The translations under genes were made by a program, and so were the position numbers. A model generated the notes under the pieces. That model was not told where the DNA came from, searched no databases, and saw only the letters and a program-made list of their open reading frames with translations. A stretch of 64,000 bases of DNA from Castellaniella sp. (lineage in GTDB: Bacteria; Pseudomonadota; Gammaproteobacteria; Burkholderiales; Burkholderiaceae_B): positions 1 to 64,000 of the forward strand of contig NZ_SCQN01000033.1 in the NCBI RefSeq assembly GCF_004321985.1. The letters are read 5' to 3'. Below, in pieces: positions 28,257 through 36,919 of the stretch (the stretch's first letter is position 1; every line of letters starts with the position of its first letter).

Positions 28257-28823
28257 TCAGGCGTCGTCGGCCCGCAGAAGCTCCGCCTGGCGGATCCAGC
28301 TGGAGAGTTCCCGTGTGGACGGCAGGCGCCGCCCCACATCCTCCGATTGCGCCTCATCGTGAACCATGTTGGCGGCAATGGCCAGCAGCACCTTGCGGCA
28401 GGTGTCGACATCGTCCTCCGACAAACCCCGTGTACTGACGGCGTTGACTTCCTGGGCCAATGGCACGAGTTTGCCACGTAGACCCCGCCCCGTCGTCGTC
28501 AGAAAGACATAGAGATTCTTGCGGTTGCCCGGCAGATGCCTGCGCTCGATGTAGCCCAGAGACTCCATCGCCCGCAACGCAGAATACGTGGTCGGTTCCA
28601 TGAGCCCGGCTCGCTTGTTGAGCTCATGTTGGGTGAGCCCGTCTTCTTCCCATAGAATGCGCAGGAACGCCCAGTGGCCGAACAGCACGTTGTGTTCCGC
28701 CAGACGCATCTGCAAGCCGCGCACCAAGGAACGTGCCACATATCGCACCAGGTGCGCCAGCCGGTCATTGGGATTGATCTCCTCCCAGTGCGCCGAGTTT
28801 CCCTCTTTGTTTTCCGCTGCCAT
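28257..28823 (-). CDS. MarR-family transcriptional regulator
   Basis: A 188-residue winged-helix regulator. The DNA-binding domain spans about 65-130 (LTQHELNKRAGLMEPTTYSALRAMES, then the wing RRHLPGNRKNLYVFLT). MarR proteins of aromatic catabolic clusters usually bind the pathway acid or its CoA thioester and release DNA. It is the last gene of the dioxygenase-reductase-dehydrogenase-marR run, 36 nt after the dehydrogenase. Effector and operators are inferred. Confidence 0.92.
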   Translation of the reverse strand: MAAENKEGNSAHWEEINPNDRLAHLVRYVARSLVRGLQMRLAEHNVLFGHWAFLRILWEEDGLTQHELNKRAGLMEPTTYSALRAMESLGYIERRHLPGNRKNLYVFLTTTGRGLRGKLVPLAQEVNAVSTRGLSEDDVDTCRKVLLAIAANMVHDEAQSEDVGRRLPSTRELSSWIRQAELLRADDA

Positions 28824-28859
28824 GTCGTCTGCGATAGGAAAAATGACGACGTTACTATA

Positions 28860-30044
28860 TCAGGTATAGCGTAACGCTATGTCTTGCCCGGCGCTGTCCG
28901 ATTCCAGCATCGCCAGGCAGGTTTCAGTCGTACCCTTCGCCCAAATACCGGAGTGCAACGGCGGACAATCGTCCAGCACTGCCCTGCGCAGCTCGTCGAT
29001 GACTTCGACGCGTGGCACGGGGCCAGCGGCCAGCGGAATGAAGGTATGCTGCTCATCCGCATATACATGAACCCCATCCGGCATGGGGCGCAGGTCGGCG
29101 TGCTCGCAAGACACGACGATAGGGCCGAAGTGCTGGAAAGCCCGGTGTTCCTGCGTGACACTTGGTGGAACATAATCAGGCCCTCCGTAGGTCCCCGCCG
29201 CTTTCAGGCGGGCTTCTTCCGCCGAAGACTGAATCGCGTGCAGCCTGCGCCTCGCGCTACCGTACGCCTTGGGGTCCTTCGTGGCGCCCATTTCTCCGAT
29301 CCAGCCCATCCATTCGTCGGTATCGAAGTGACCATGGCCGTTATAGCTGATGGACGCATAGGCCCCACCGTCGAACATGAACAGCGCGCTGTAAGCTCCC
29401 TGGGTTGGCCGATCAGGATCCCAATTGCCCAATGCACAGCGCACCCGGGCCAGGCGTCGGCCGGCAAGCAGGCGAACGATATCCACCTGATGTGCTGCCT
29501 GGCTGAAGACCGCGCCGCCGCCTTCTGCCGTGATGAGCTCTTCGGGCCGCCGCGGCCGGTACAGATAATCCGTAAAATTCTGCGCCTGGATCATGGTGAC
29601 CCGCCCAAATCGGCCGCTTGCCACCAGATCCCGCACATACAGGTACGGCGTGTCGAAGCTATGGCAATGCCCCACGATCAGATGGACGCCTGCAGCGCGG
29701 CAGGCCTGGATCATGGCATCGCAATCGGCCAGGCTGAGGGCCATTGGCTTTTCGACCAGTACATGCTTGCCGGCCGCCGCCGCCAGCACCGTATGCTGCC
29801 GGTGAAGCTGGTGCGGGCTGGCGACATAGACCACGTCAACCGTCTCGTCGCGAACGAGATCTTCCGCCTCCGCGTATACGGGGCCGCCAAAATCTGCCAG
29901 GAACTGCCGTCTGGCAGCCTCCCGAGGGTCACTGGCTGCGACCAGCCTGACCCGCGAATCCGCGATGAAAGTCGGCAGCATCAGGGAAAACGCCCGACCT
30001 AGCCCGATAACCCCGATTCTTAATTCCGTGGTATGTGGCGTCAT
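28860..30044 (-). CDS. Gfo/Idh/MocA dehydrogenase, probable cis-dihydrodiol dehydrogenase (Pht4/OphB-like)
   Basis: A 394-residue NAD(P)-dependent dehydrogenase. The N-terminal Rossmann fold begins [18 protein letters not shown] and carries the EKPMAL motif (catalytic lysine) near residue 98; the C-terminal half is the GFO/IDH/MocA beta-sheet domain. Pht4 of Pseudomonas phthalate degradation, which oxidises 4,5-dihydro-4,5-dihydroxyphthalate, belongs to this family, and the next genes encode a Pht3-like dioxygenase and its reductase, so that role is likely. It starts 5 nt from the reductase stop. Confidence 0.85.
   Translation of the reverse strand: MTPHTTELRIGVIGLGRAFSLMLPTFIADSRVRLVAASDPREAARRQFLADFGGPVYAEAEDLVRDETVDVVYVASPHQLHRQHTVLAAAAGKHVLVEKPMALSLADCDAMIQACRAAGVHLIVGHCHSFDTPYLYVRDLVASGRFGRVTMIQAQNFTDYLYRPRRPEELITAEGGGAVFSQAAHQVDIVRLLAGRRLARVRCALGNWDPDRPTQGAYSALFMFDGGAYASISYNGHGHFDTDEWMGWIGEMGATKDPKAYGSARRRLHAIQSSAEEARLKAAGTYGGPDYVPPSVTQEHRAFQHFGPIVVSCEHADLRPMPDGVHVYADEQHTFIPLAAGPVPRVEVIDELRRAVLDDCPPLHSGIWAKGTTETCLAMLESDSAGQDIALRYT
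28866..28880. promoter_or_regulatory. Perfect 15-bp palindrome before marR
   Basis: ATAGCG-TAA-CGCTAT is a perfect inverted repeat 43 nt upstream of the marR start, inside the last codons of the dehydrogenase gene. Its size and placement suit a dimeric regulator such as the MarR product; because it is also coding sequence, chance or codon constraint is possible. Confidence 0.35.
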
Positions 30045-30049
30045 GGTTT

Positions 30050-31066
30050 TCAGAGGTCCAGGACAAGACCATCGGATTTGGCCCTCGAGACGCAGACCAT
30101 GATCTGGTCACCCTTCTCCTCCGGCATGAGCACCATATCCCTATGGTCGGCCACGCCCTGCGACAGACGGGTTCTGCAGGTACCACAGGTGCCGCTTTCA
30201 CAGGAATACGGGATTGCGACACCCGCCGTGCGAAGGACCGCCAGAATGGATTGGCCAGCCGGGATCTCGAAGGTTCGGCCAGAACGCGCCAGCGTCACAG
30301 TGAACGGCTTGTCATCCGGCTTCTTTTCGCCACCTTCGATGAAGCTCTCGAAGTGAATGCGGCTATTCGACCAGTGGCCCGACATGTCCCGCACATCTGT
30401 CATAAGGCTGCGCGGGCCACAGCAGTAAACATGCCCCTGGTTGGGCTTTTCAAGGACAGGCCACAGGTCAAAGCGACCCCGTCCCGAATCGCTATGGTGG
30501 AACGTGACATGCGGCTGGTAACGCGGGGTGGAGAGCAGCGCCCGATAGGCTGTTGATGCCTCGCCATGCGTCAGATAGTAAAGCGCCCACGGCACCACGG
30601 GATCGGCGCCCAGCGACCGGATCATGGACAAAATGGGTGTGATGCCGATGCCGCCCGCTATAAAGATGAGGCGGCCCGGGTCATCCACCAAGGCAAAGGC
30701 ATTGTCCGGCGCCTGCGCCTGCAGGATCTGACCCACGGCAGTGTCGTCCACGAGGCTCATGGAGCCCCCGCGACCGTGTTCGTCGCGCTTGACGGTGATG
30801 ACATACCGGTCGGCATCTTCAGGCGCATTGCATAAAGAGTATTTGCGCAGCACGCCATTGGGCGTGTGCACCCGGATGTGAGAGCCAGGCGTGAAACCGG
30901 GAAGTGGTTCCACAGTGCCGGAGACAAGCTCGAAGACGTAGATACCGTCGGCAATCTGGTCCCTCTTTGCAATGCGCAACAGCACGCTTTCCACGCCTGC
31001 GTCAGCGAGATGTGATTGCCCTGCTTCGTCGAGTAGCTGCATGATGTCGCGTCGGCCTATTGTCAT
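30050..31066 (-). CDS. Dioxygenase reductase (FNR-like flavoprotein with C-terminal 2Fe-2S; Pht2/OphA1-like)
   Basis: A 338-residue electron-transfer protein. A ferredoxin-reductase module comes first (flavin-binding [11 protein letters not shown] near 98, NAD-binding [15 protein letters not shown] near 140), then a plant-type [2Fe-2S] domain at the C-terminus with [15 protein letters not shown] and a fourth cysteine in QIMVCVSRA. This order is that of phthalate dioxygenase reductase. It feeds electrons from NADH to the Rieske oxygenase encoded 17 nt upstream. An ATG at 31042 is an alternative start. Confidence 0.9.
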   Translation of the reverse strand: MTIGRRDIMQLLDEAGQSHLADAGVESVLLRIAKRDQIADGIYVFELVSGTVEPLPGFTPGSHIRVHTPNGVLRKYSLCNAPEDADRYVITVKRDEHGRGGSMSLVDDTAVGQILQAQAPDNAFALVDDPGRLIFIAGGIGITPILSMIRSLGADPVVPWALYYLTHGEASTAYRALLSTPRYQPHVTFHHSDSGRGRFDLWPVLEKPNQGHVYCCGPRSLMTDVRDMSGHWSNSRIHFESFIEGGEKKPDDKPFTVTLARSGRTFEIPAGQSILAVLRTAGVAIPYSCESGTCGTCRTRLSQGVADHRDMVLMPEEKGDQIMVCVSRAKSDGLVLDL

Positions 31067-31083
31067 CGACCGTCAATACGGGC

Positions 31084-32370
31084 TTACGAAGCGTCCAGGC
31101 CCGAGACCGGGTGCATGTCGCACCTTCGCCAATCCGTGTCCTTGGGGAAGATGCCCTGGAAGGAACAGACCGAGGAATGGACATGCCCGTCTCCGGTCCC
31201 GATGGCCGGCTTGCCTGCCTGAAAGGCCTGTACCGCTTCCAGCATGGTACGGCGAAACTCCACCACGGCCTGATCACCCGCAGCCAGGGTCTCGGCCCTG
31301 GATGTCCGGTCGGCGATGGGGCCGAGGCTGGTCCACATCGCGAGATCCTGATTCGGGAAGCCCTTGATGCCGGTGAAGTTGCCCGCGCGCATGGCCTGCC
31401 GGTCCTGCCAGAAGCGGTTCTCCGCGTTGCGATACGGCCGATACAGGGGGTCCAGATCCGACCCCACACTCTGGCCCAGAAAGCGTCGCCAAGCTTCGGT
31501 ATCGGGAGTGGTCAGCGGATTACCCCACGCAATGAAGTGAAAGACAGTATGCGTATCGTCAATAGGCACATTGAAATTGGCGACGTTGTAACGATTATTC
31601 GGCGGAATGAGCGCCGACGAAGGCGCAATGAAAACGGTGGAACGGATGTAATCGGTTTCGTCGGCGTTGGTGATGGGGCGCCGGATGGCCGCATAGCGGA
31701 AACCATAAGAGGTATGCTCCACCTGCAAGCGCGGAGCTTTGTCAGTGCTGGGCCGCAGCCATTTTTTGTCGGTCGCCTCGCTGCCGCTGACGCGGGCGGG
31801 CACCATGTCCGACGAGTGCAGGCTGGAACTATGGGAAGAATCGATGTTGCCTTCAAGGATCTGCGCCCAGTTGCAGGGGACAATGACCTTGGCGATGCTC
31901 ACGCGGACCTTGTCGTTGGGCGCCCAGGGCGGCGGCACGAATTCCGGGACCTGGTCCTGGGGCCCCAGATAGGCCCACACGATGCCGGCCCACTCGTGGG
32001 TCTTGTAAGCCAGGTGGTGAACTCTCTTAGGCAGGTCGCTGGAGGCAGGCTCCGACACCATCTCGAGCACATTACCGTCCACGTCCATCTTCCAGCCGTG
32101 ATAAAGACAGCGCAAGCCGCATTCTTCATTACGCCCATAAAAAAGCGACGCACCCCGGTGGGGACAATGCTCGGCCATAAGCCCCACACGGCCCTTGCTG
32201 TCACGAAATGCCACCAGGTCTTCACCCAGGATGCGCACCCGGACGGGATCGCAATCGGCCTCGCTGACTTCTTCGGTCAGACAGGCCGGTAACCAATGAC
32301 GACGCATCAGCTGCCCCATCGGAGCGTCACCTTCCACCCGGCACAGCAACTCGTTTTCGCCATCGGTCAT
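31084..32370 (-). CDS. Rieske oxygenase, phthalate 4,5-dioxygenase-like (Pht3/OphA2)
   Basis: A 428-residue ring-hydroxylating oxygenase of the single-subunit, phthalate dioxygenase type. The Rieske cluster ligands are CPHRG and, 14 residues on, CLYHGW; the mononuclear iron site is the D-x2-H-x4-H motif in NIDSSHSSSLH near residue 180. The ATG at 32370 is chosen because AGGAG stands 11 nt before it but only 2 nt before the ATG at 32379, and because MTDGENELLCRV matches family N-termini. It would dihydroxylate an aromatic acid. Phthalate is the best guess; isophthalate or other carboxylates are possible. Confidence 0.9.
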   Translation of the reverse strand: MTDGENELLCRVEGDAPMGQLMRRHWLPACLTEEVSEADCDPVRVRILGEDLVAFRDSKGRVGLMAEHCPHRGASLFYGRNEECGLRCLYHGWKMDVDGNVLEMVSEPASSDLPKRVHHLAYKTHEWAGIVWAYLGPQDQVPEFVPPPWAPNDKVRVSIAKVIVPCNWAQILEGNIDSSHSSSLHSSDMVPARVSGSEATDKKWLRPSTDKAPRLQVEHTSYGFRYAAIRRPITNADETDYIRSTVFIAPSSALIPPNNRYNVANFNVPIDDTHTVFHFIAWGNPLTTPDTEAWRRFLGQSVGSDLDPLYRPYRNAENRFWQDRQAMRAGNFTGIKGFPNQDLAMWTSLGPIADRTSRAETLAAGDQAVVEFRRTMLEAVQAFQAGKPAIGTGDGHVHSSVCSFQGIFPKDTDWRRCDMHPVSGLDAS

Positions 32371-32434
32371 GATCTGCATGTCTCCTGAAGTTATCCGCTG
32401 TCCCCATACCCGTGTCAGGAATGGGGTGACTTCA

Positions 32435-32463
32435 ATAATATTAGCCCTCTAACTAAATATCAA
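32435..32463 (-). promoter_or_regulatory. Strong sigma-70 promoter of the dioxygenase operon with operator-like repeat
   Basis: On the minus strand TTGATA (32458-32463), 17 nt, TATTAT (32435-32440), each 5 of 6 to consensus. An imperfect inverted repeat ATATTTAG/CTAATAT (32438-32460) fills the spacer, where a repressor such as the MarR product would block polymerase. The leader is about 58 nt. Confidence 0.65.
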
Positions 32464-32576
32464 GTGGGGTCAGTACGACCACCCGCAGCTTTTGCGGGGG
32501 CATGCTTGCTAATCTCTGGATGACGTCAGATCGGATCGTCGCAGGGGTCCGCGAGGGCGCAACCCACAGCGAGATC

Positions 32577-32822
32577 TCAGAAGCCCCGCTTCAGTCGCTG
32601 GACTTCGGCCCGGTTCAGGCGCTTTGCTTCCTGCTCGGCATAGTCGCGCTCGCCGGGTTCGTACTGCCCGTTATAGTTGCAGCTTGCCTGATTCAGACGG
32701 CACGGGTTGTAGCTGCTGCCGGATGGCCGGGACGAACCGCTATGGGTCGAACACCCCGCGACAAGACCAAGGCCCGTAAGGAACAGGATGAATCCCCATC
32801 GTCTCAATATTCTGGTGGACAT
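32577..32822 (-). CDS. Small lipoprotein of unknown function
   Basis: An 81-residue predicted lipoprotein starting MSTRILRRWGFILFLTGL, with GGGGAG 8 nt before the ATG. The lipobox LVAGC gives a mature N-terminal cysteine at about residue 24. The mature part contains CRLNQASCNYNGQYEPGE with two further cysteines that could form a disulfide, then a charged helix. I do not recognise a family. It sits between the dioxygenase promoter and the pirin gene, on the minus strand. Confidence 0.75.
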   Translation of the reverse strand: MSTRILRRWGFILFLTGLGLVAGCSTHSGSSRPSGSSYNPCRLNQASCNYNGQYEPGERDYAEQEAKRLNRAEVQRLKRGF

Positions 32823-32876
32823 TTTCTCTGCTCCCCAAGACACGCGACAGAGATCGTTATAACAAACGAATGACGC

Positions 32877-33764
32877 TCAGGCTTTGGTTTCCGGTAACGG
32901 AATGAATTCCTGATCGTCTCCGACGGGAAGCTTCATGCGCTGAGCGCGCCAGTCCTCGCTGGCCTGCTCGAGCCGGTCTTTGGATGAAGAAACGAAATTC
33001 CAAAAAATGAAGCGCTCGCCGATGGGCTCGCCGCCCAGGAGCATCAGCGTCGAAGGCTGCCTGGCGACGATCTGCACGGCTTCCACGTCGTCGATCACCC
33101 GCATGCGCCCCATGGTCAGCACCTGACCGTCAAGCTCGACCTCGCCTCTGGCAACGTAGACGGCGCGTTCGGAATACTGGGCGCTGAGGCTTCGACGCGC
33201 ACCGGCTTCCATTTCCCAGTGCAGATAAAAGAGCGGCGAATAGGTGACGGCCGCTGCGGTCAACCCGTCAATGGAACCAGCAATCAGGCGTCCGGTCACA
33301 CCGTTTTCGTGAATCTCGGGCAACTGGGCGTTGCCCTGCAGATGATGGAAGGTGGGGTCCATGTCCTCTTGCTCGCGAGGCAGCGCAACCCACGACTGGA
33401 TGCCGTGCATGACGGCGCCATGCGCACGCGCGTATTCCAGGCGTTCGCTGTGCGTGATGCCCTTCCCGGCCGTCATCCAATTGACCTCGCCGGGACGGAT
33501 TTCCTGCTCAGACCCCAGGCTGTCGCGATGCGTGATGGCGCCACTGTACAAATAGGTCACGGTGGAAAGCCCAATGTGCGGGTGGGGCCTGACATCCAGC
33601 GCACGGGAAACGCCTGGCGCGAGGTCCAGTGGACCCATATGATCAAAAAAAATGAAGGGCCCCACCATCCGGCGCTTCCTGAAAGGCAGGACCCGACCCA
33701 CCGTAAAGCCACCTCCCAGATCGTGCATGCGGCGGTCGATCATCAGATTGGCATTCTGGTCCAT
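32877..33764 (-). CDS. Pirin family protein
   Basis: A 295-residue bicupin starting MDQNANLMIDRRMHDLGGGF, with GGGAG 6 nt upstream; codons up to 33878 are excluded. The N-terminal cupin holds the pirin metal site in RPHPHIGLSTVTYLYSG and the SERLEYARAHG region; the C-terminal cupin follows at about 170. Some pirins have quercetin 2,3-dioxygenase activity, others act as redox regulators; which applies is not visible. Divergent from the oxidoreductase gene at 33877. Confidence 0.92.
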   Translation of the reverse strand: MDQNANLMIDRRMHDLGGGFTVGRVLPFRKRRMVGPFIFFDHMGPLDLAPGVSRALDVRPHPHIGLSTVTYLYSGAITHRDSLGSEQEIRPGEVNWMTAGKGITHSERLEYARAHGAVMHGIQSWVALPREQEDMDPTFHHLQGNAQLPEIHENGVTGRLIAGSIDGLTAAAVTYSPLFYLHWEMEAGARRSLSAQYSERAVYVARGEVELDGQVLTMGRMRVIDDVEAVQIVARQPSTLMLLGGEPIGERFIFWNFVSSSKDRLEQASEDWRAQRMKLPVGDDQEFIPLPETKA

Positions 33765-33876
33765 GGCAGGCTCCCGGCGTTCATCGCTACCCATGATAGA
33801 ACGTATCCCGGTCAAGCACCGGCAATCCGGTGCTATCGTAACCGCCTGGGTCACTCGATTTCCTCCAGGAGGCACC

Positions 33877-34851
33877 ATGCGGCGGCATTACGTCCAGATT
33901 CTCGATGGCAAGATTCACACAAAGTCACAAGAAGTGCCGCCCCTGTCCCCAGGGAACTCCCAACTGCTGGTGCAAGTACGGGCGGCTGGCCTGAACCGTG
34001 GCGAGCTCCTGGCGCTGCGCCGCTCAGGCTCGCAGGACCCGGTCGCCATGGGGTGGGAGGCTGCGGGTGAAGTCCTCGAAACAGGCCCGGAATGCCGAGG
34101 CTTCCGCGTCGGCGACCGGGTGATGGGGCGTTGCGAGGCAGGCTTCGCCGATCAAGTGCTGATCGACACGCACGACGCCATGCTCGTACCGGACTCGCTC
34201 TCCTGGATCCAGGCAGCCGCCGTCCCCATCGTCACCCTGGTCGTGTATGACATGCTGGTCATGCAGGGACACCTGGCGGCCGGCGAATGGCTGCTGGTCA
34301 CCGGCGTTTCTTCGGGCGTGGGCGTGGCGGCGCTGCAATTGGCCAAATCGTTGGGTGCGCGAGTGATCGGCACCTCGGGTTCGCGGGAAAAGCTGGCCGC
34401 GCTGGCCGCCTACGGCCTGGATTGCGGGATACCGACACGGCAACCCGACTTTCACGAAACCGTCATGACGGCTACCCAGGGCCACGGCGCCGATCTGGTG
34501 GTCAACATCGTGGGTGGATCAGTCTTGGCCGAATGCGTCCGGTCCATGGCCTACCAGGGACGGTTGGCCACCGTCGGATACCTGGACGGCATCACCAGCG
34601 GGCCACTGGACCTGGCCGCCCTGCACAGCCAGCGGCTGCATCTGTTCGGCGTTTCCGCCAAACGGCAGAGCCCGGCGCAACGCCAAGCCATCGTCCAGGG
34701 TGTCACCCGCGACGTGCTGCCGCTGTTCGTCAACGAGCGCACGCGCCCAGTCATCGGACACGTGTTCCCGTTCGCGCAACTGGCCGACGCGATCGTATCA
34801 ATGGAAGCAAACGATCAGACGGGCAAGATCGTGCTTTCGGATCAGGCCTGA
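33877..34851 (+). CDS. Quinone oxidoreductase-like zinc-independent MDR enzyme
   Basis: A 324-residue medium-chain dehydrogenase/reductase starting MRRHYVQILDGKIHTKSQEV, with AGGAGG just before the ATG. It has a GroES-like N-terminal domain (AAGLNRGELLALRRSG, VGDRVMGRCEAGFADQ) and an NADPH-binding core (LLVTGVSSGVGVAALQLAKSLG). The zinc ligands of alcohol dehydrogenases are missing, as in the quinone oxidoreductase branch. The tail overlaps the convergent MFS gene by 10 nt. Substrate unknown. Confidence 0.88.
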   Translation: MRRHYVQILDGKIHTKSQEVPPLSPGNSQLLVQVRAAGLNRGELLALRRSGSQDPVAMGWEAAGEVLETGPECRGFRVGDRVMGRCEAGFADQVLIDTHDAMLVPDSLSWIQAAAVPIVTLVVYDMLVMQGHLAAGEWLLVTGVSSGVGVAALQLAKSLGARVIGTSGSREKLAALAAYGLDCGIPTRQPDFHETVMTATQGHGADLVVNIVGGSVLAECVRSMAYQGRLATVGYLDGITSGPLDLAALHSQRLHLFGVSAKRQSPAQRQAIVQGVTRDVLPLFVNERTRPVIGHVFPFAQLADAIVSMEANDQTGKIVLSDQA

Positions 34852-36038
34852 GCGCCGCGCGGAATCCCAGGCGCCCGGCACACTGCGGCAACGGCGGCGC
34901 AAGCCGCCGCGACGAGCAGCGCCAGCGCTGCCATGGCAAACAACGGCCGGTAGCTGCCGAGCACGACGTAGTCCCATGACATACCGTAGCCGGCAATAGC
35001 CTGCAGCAGAGCAAACGACAGGGTGGCCCAGCCCCAGGCCTGTTGCTGGCGCTCCGGCGGCACCAGCTCGATAACGGAACCCGAGGTCAGCGCCACGGTG
35101 CCCGGAATCAGCAACCCCACCAGAACCGACGAAAACAGCAGCGCGGCGGGCGATCCGGACAGGACTGGAAGCGCCACAGCCACCGCCTTGATGATGAGGC
35201 CAAACGCCAGCCCCCGGCGAAACCCCAGCCAATGCGCCAGCGCGCCGGCCACAAATGGACCCACTGCCGCCCCCAGCCCGAACGCGGTCCAGTACGCCGC
35301 ACCGACGGTCAGGCCGCGGCCCAACTCATGGGCGATGTAGTCCACCCAGAACAGGGTATGCGGGACGAAGCCCACGGCATCCAGCCCGTAGGCGAGCAGA
35401 ATCAGCAGGACACCAGCCACCGACCAGCGCGCGGGCTGGCCGGCCGCATGTACGGCTGCCACCCCCGCCGAAACCGCCAGGTGGCGCCACACCGCCACCC
35501 ACGCCCACAGCGCCAGCATGGCCGCCAGCGTGCCCAGCGCCACCCAGGTTGCAGCGATGCCGTAGTGAATCAGCCACGGGACCACGGTGCCGCTGGCGGC
35601 GATGCCCAGCCCTATGCCCGAGAAAATCAGCGCGGAAGCCGCCGGACGGCGCTCCCGGGGCACGGCGGCGAGCGCTGCGGAGACCCCCACGACGGTCAGG
35701 ACGGCACCGCTCACACCGCAAGCCAGACGCCAGATTCCGTACCAGACGGGGCCCCAGTCAAGCAGACAGGCATAGAGGCTCACCACCGTGACGGCAAGCG
35801 CAACCGCCAGAACCCGGCGCGAGCCAACGATCGACGTCACGCGATGCGCCAGCGCGGCCCCCACCAGATATCCGAGCAAATTGATGGCGCCCAGATAGTT
35901 GGCCTGGGCGATGGAGAACCAATGTTCATCGACCAGGGCGGGAATCAGCGGCGTGTAGGCAAATCGTGCCAGCCCGATGCCCAGCAGGACGCAAACGCCG
36001 CCGGCCAGACTGGACAATACCCAAGATCGCTCCCGCAT
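34842..36038 (-). CDS. YbfB/YjiJ-family MFS transporter
   Basis: A 398-residue membrane protein starting MRERSWVLSSLAGGVCVLLG with about 12 helices. FARFAYTPLIP-like ARFAYTPLIPALV in helix 1 and ANYLGAINLLGYLVGA in helix 2 are the marks of the YbfB/YjiJ family (DUF1228-type MFS). Codons upstream to 36170 lack membrane character and are excluded. The substrate is unknown. Divergent from the LOG-family gene. Confidence 0.87.
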   Translation of the reverse strand: MRERSWVLSSLAGGVCVLLGIGLARFAYTPLIPALVDEHWFSIAQANYLGAINLLGYLVGAALAHRVTSIVGSRRVLAVALAVTVVSLYACLLDWGPVWYGIWRLACGVSGAVLTVVGVSAALAAVPRERRPAASALIFSGIGLGIAASGTVVPWLIHYGIAATWVALGTLAAMLALWAWVAVWRHLAVSAGVAAVHAAGQPARWSVAGVLLILLAYGLDAVGFVPHTLFWVDYIAHELGRGLTVGAAYWTAFGLGAAVGPFVAGALAHWLGFRRGLAFGLIIKAVAVALPVLSGSPAALLFSSVLVGLLIPGTVALTSGSVIELVPPERQQQAWGWATLSFALLQAIAGYGMSWDYVVLGSYRPLFAMAALALLVAAACAAVAAVCRAPGIPRGAQA

Positions 36039-36216
36039 GATTTTCCCGGAGGGATGAAAAGGATTCGAGCTTACTACAGCAGTCTTCCGTCTACAGCATC
36101 CTTCTGCCCGGCCGCATCCCCCGGCCGTATACTGGATCCGCTCCCAGCCCCTGCAGGGCGGATCCCTCAACCCGCCGCGAGGCGATCACGCCCGCCGCAC
36201 GACCACTCATCCATCC

Positions 36217-36795
36217 ATGACCAGAACCTTGCGGACCATTGCCGTCTTCTGCGGCTCGAACCTGGGGGCGACGGACGCCTACGCACGAGGCGCAGAGACA
36301 CTGGGCCGCACGCTGGCGGGCGCCGGAATCACGCTCGTCTACGGGGGCTCCAACCGGGGGCTGATGAAAGTGCTGGCCGACAGCGTACTGTCGCAGGACG
36401 GTCAGGTCCACGGCGTCATTACCGAAGGCCTGCACGCGCGTGGACAATTCCACCCGGGCCTGACACGGCACGAAATCGTACCGGCCCTGAGCGTCCGCAA
36501 GGCGCGCATGATCGAACTGGCCGATGCCTTCATCGCCTTGCCGGGCGGGATCGGAACCGTCGAGGAGCTGATGGTGGTCTGGTCGATGAATCAGCTGGGG
36601 GAAATGAACAAGCCCCTGGGGCTGCTGAACATCGCGGATTTCTTCTCGCCCTTTCTGGAGTTCCTGGACAGCATGGTCGAAACCCAGTTTCTGCCACCCG
36701 CCCACCGGCAGACAATCTCCGTGGATCCGGACTCGGCCGCCCTCCTGGAGAAGCTACGCACCCATGAGGCCACCAGCGCCCCCAAATGGCTGTAA
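36217..36795 (+). CDS. LOG family protein (nucleotide 5'-monophosphate nucleosidase-like)
   Basis: A 192-residue Rossmann-like protein with the signature PGGIGTVEEL and the upstream VYGGSNRGLM and VRKARMIELADAFIALP segments. LOG proteins hydrolyse the N-glycosidic bond of cytokinin or purine nucleoside monophosphates; bacterial members are often wrongly called lysine decarboxylases. It is monocistronic here, before the SOS cassette. Confidence 0.93.
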   Translation: MTRTLRTIAVFCGSNLGATDAYARGAETLGRTLAGAGITLVYGGSNRGLMKVLADSVLSQDGQVHGVITEGLHARGQFHPGLTRHEIVPALSVRKARMIELADAFIALPGGIGTVEELMVVWSMNQLGEMNKPLGLLNIADFFSPFLEFLDSMVETQFLPPAHRQTISVDPDSAALLEKLRTHEATSAPKWL

Positions 36796-36886
36796 GACGG
36801 GCCGCCAGGCAGAGCCCCGCCGGGTGCATCTCAGCGAGACCGAGCCGCCCACGACAGGCTCGGGATAATATCCACCGGATCGCATA

Positions 36887-36906
36887 TACTGTACATAAAT
36901 ACAGTA
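36887..36906. promoter_or_regulatory. LexA (SOS) box of the imuA-imuB-dnaE2 operon
   Basis: The palindrome TACTGTACATAAATACAGTA contains CTGT-N8-ACAG (36889-36904), a perfect match to the proteobacterial SOS box. A -10-like TATACT (36885-36890) is overlapped by the box, so bound LexA would cover the promoter. It ends 13 nt before the imuA ATG. Confidence 0.93.
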
Positions 36907-36919
36907 AATGTGATCCGTC

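Noticed and set aside
35043..36767. A 574-codon plus-strand frame running across the MFS gene and into the LOG gene
   Set aside because: It lies antisense to the MFS transporter and out of frame with the LOG gene; its composition is that of a shadow frame.
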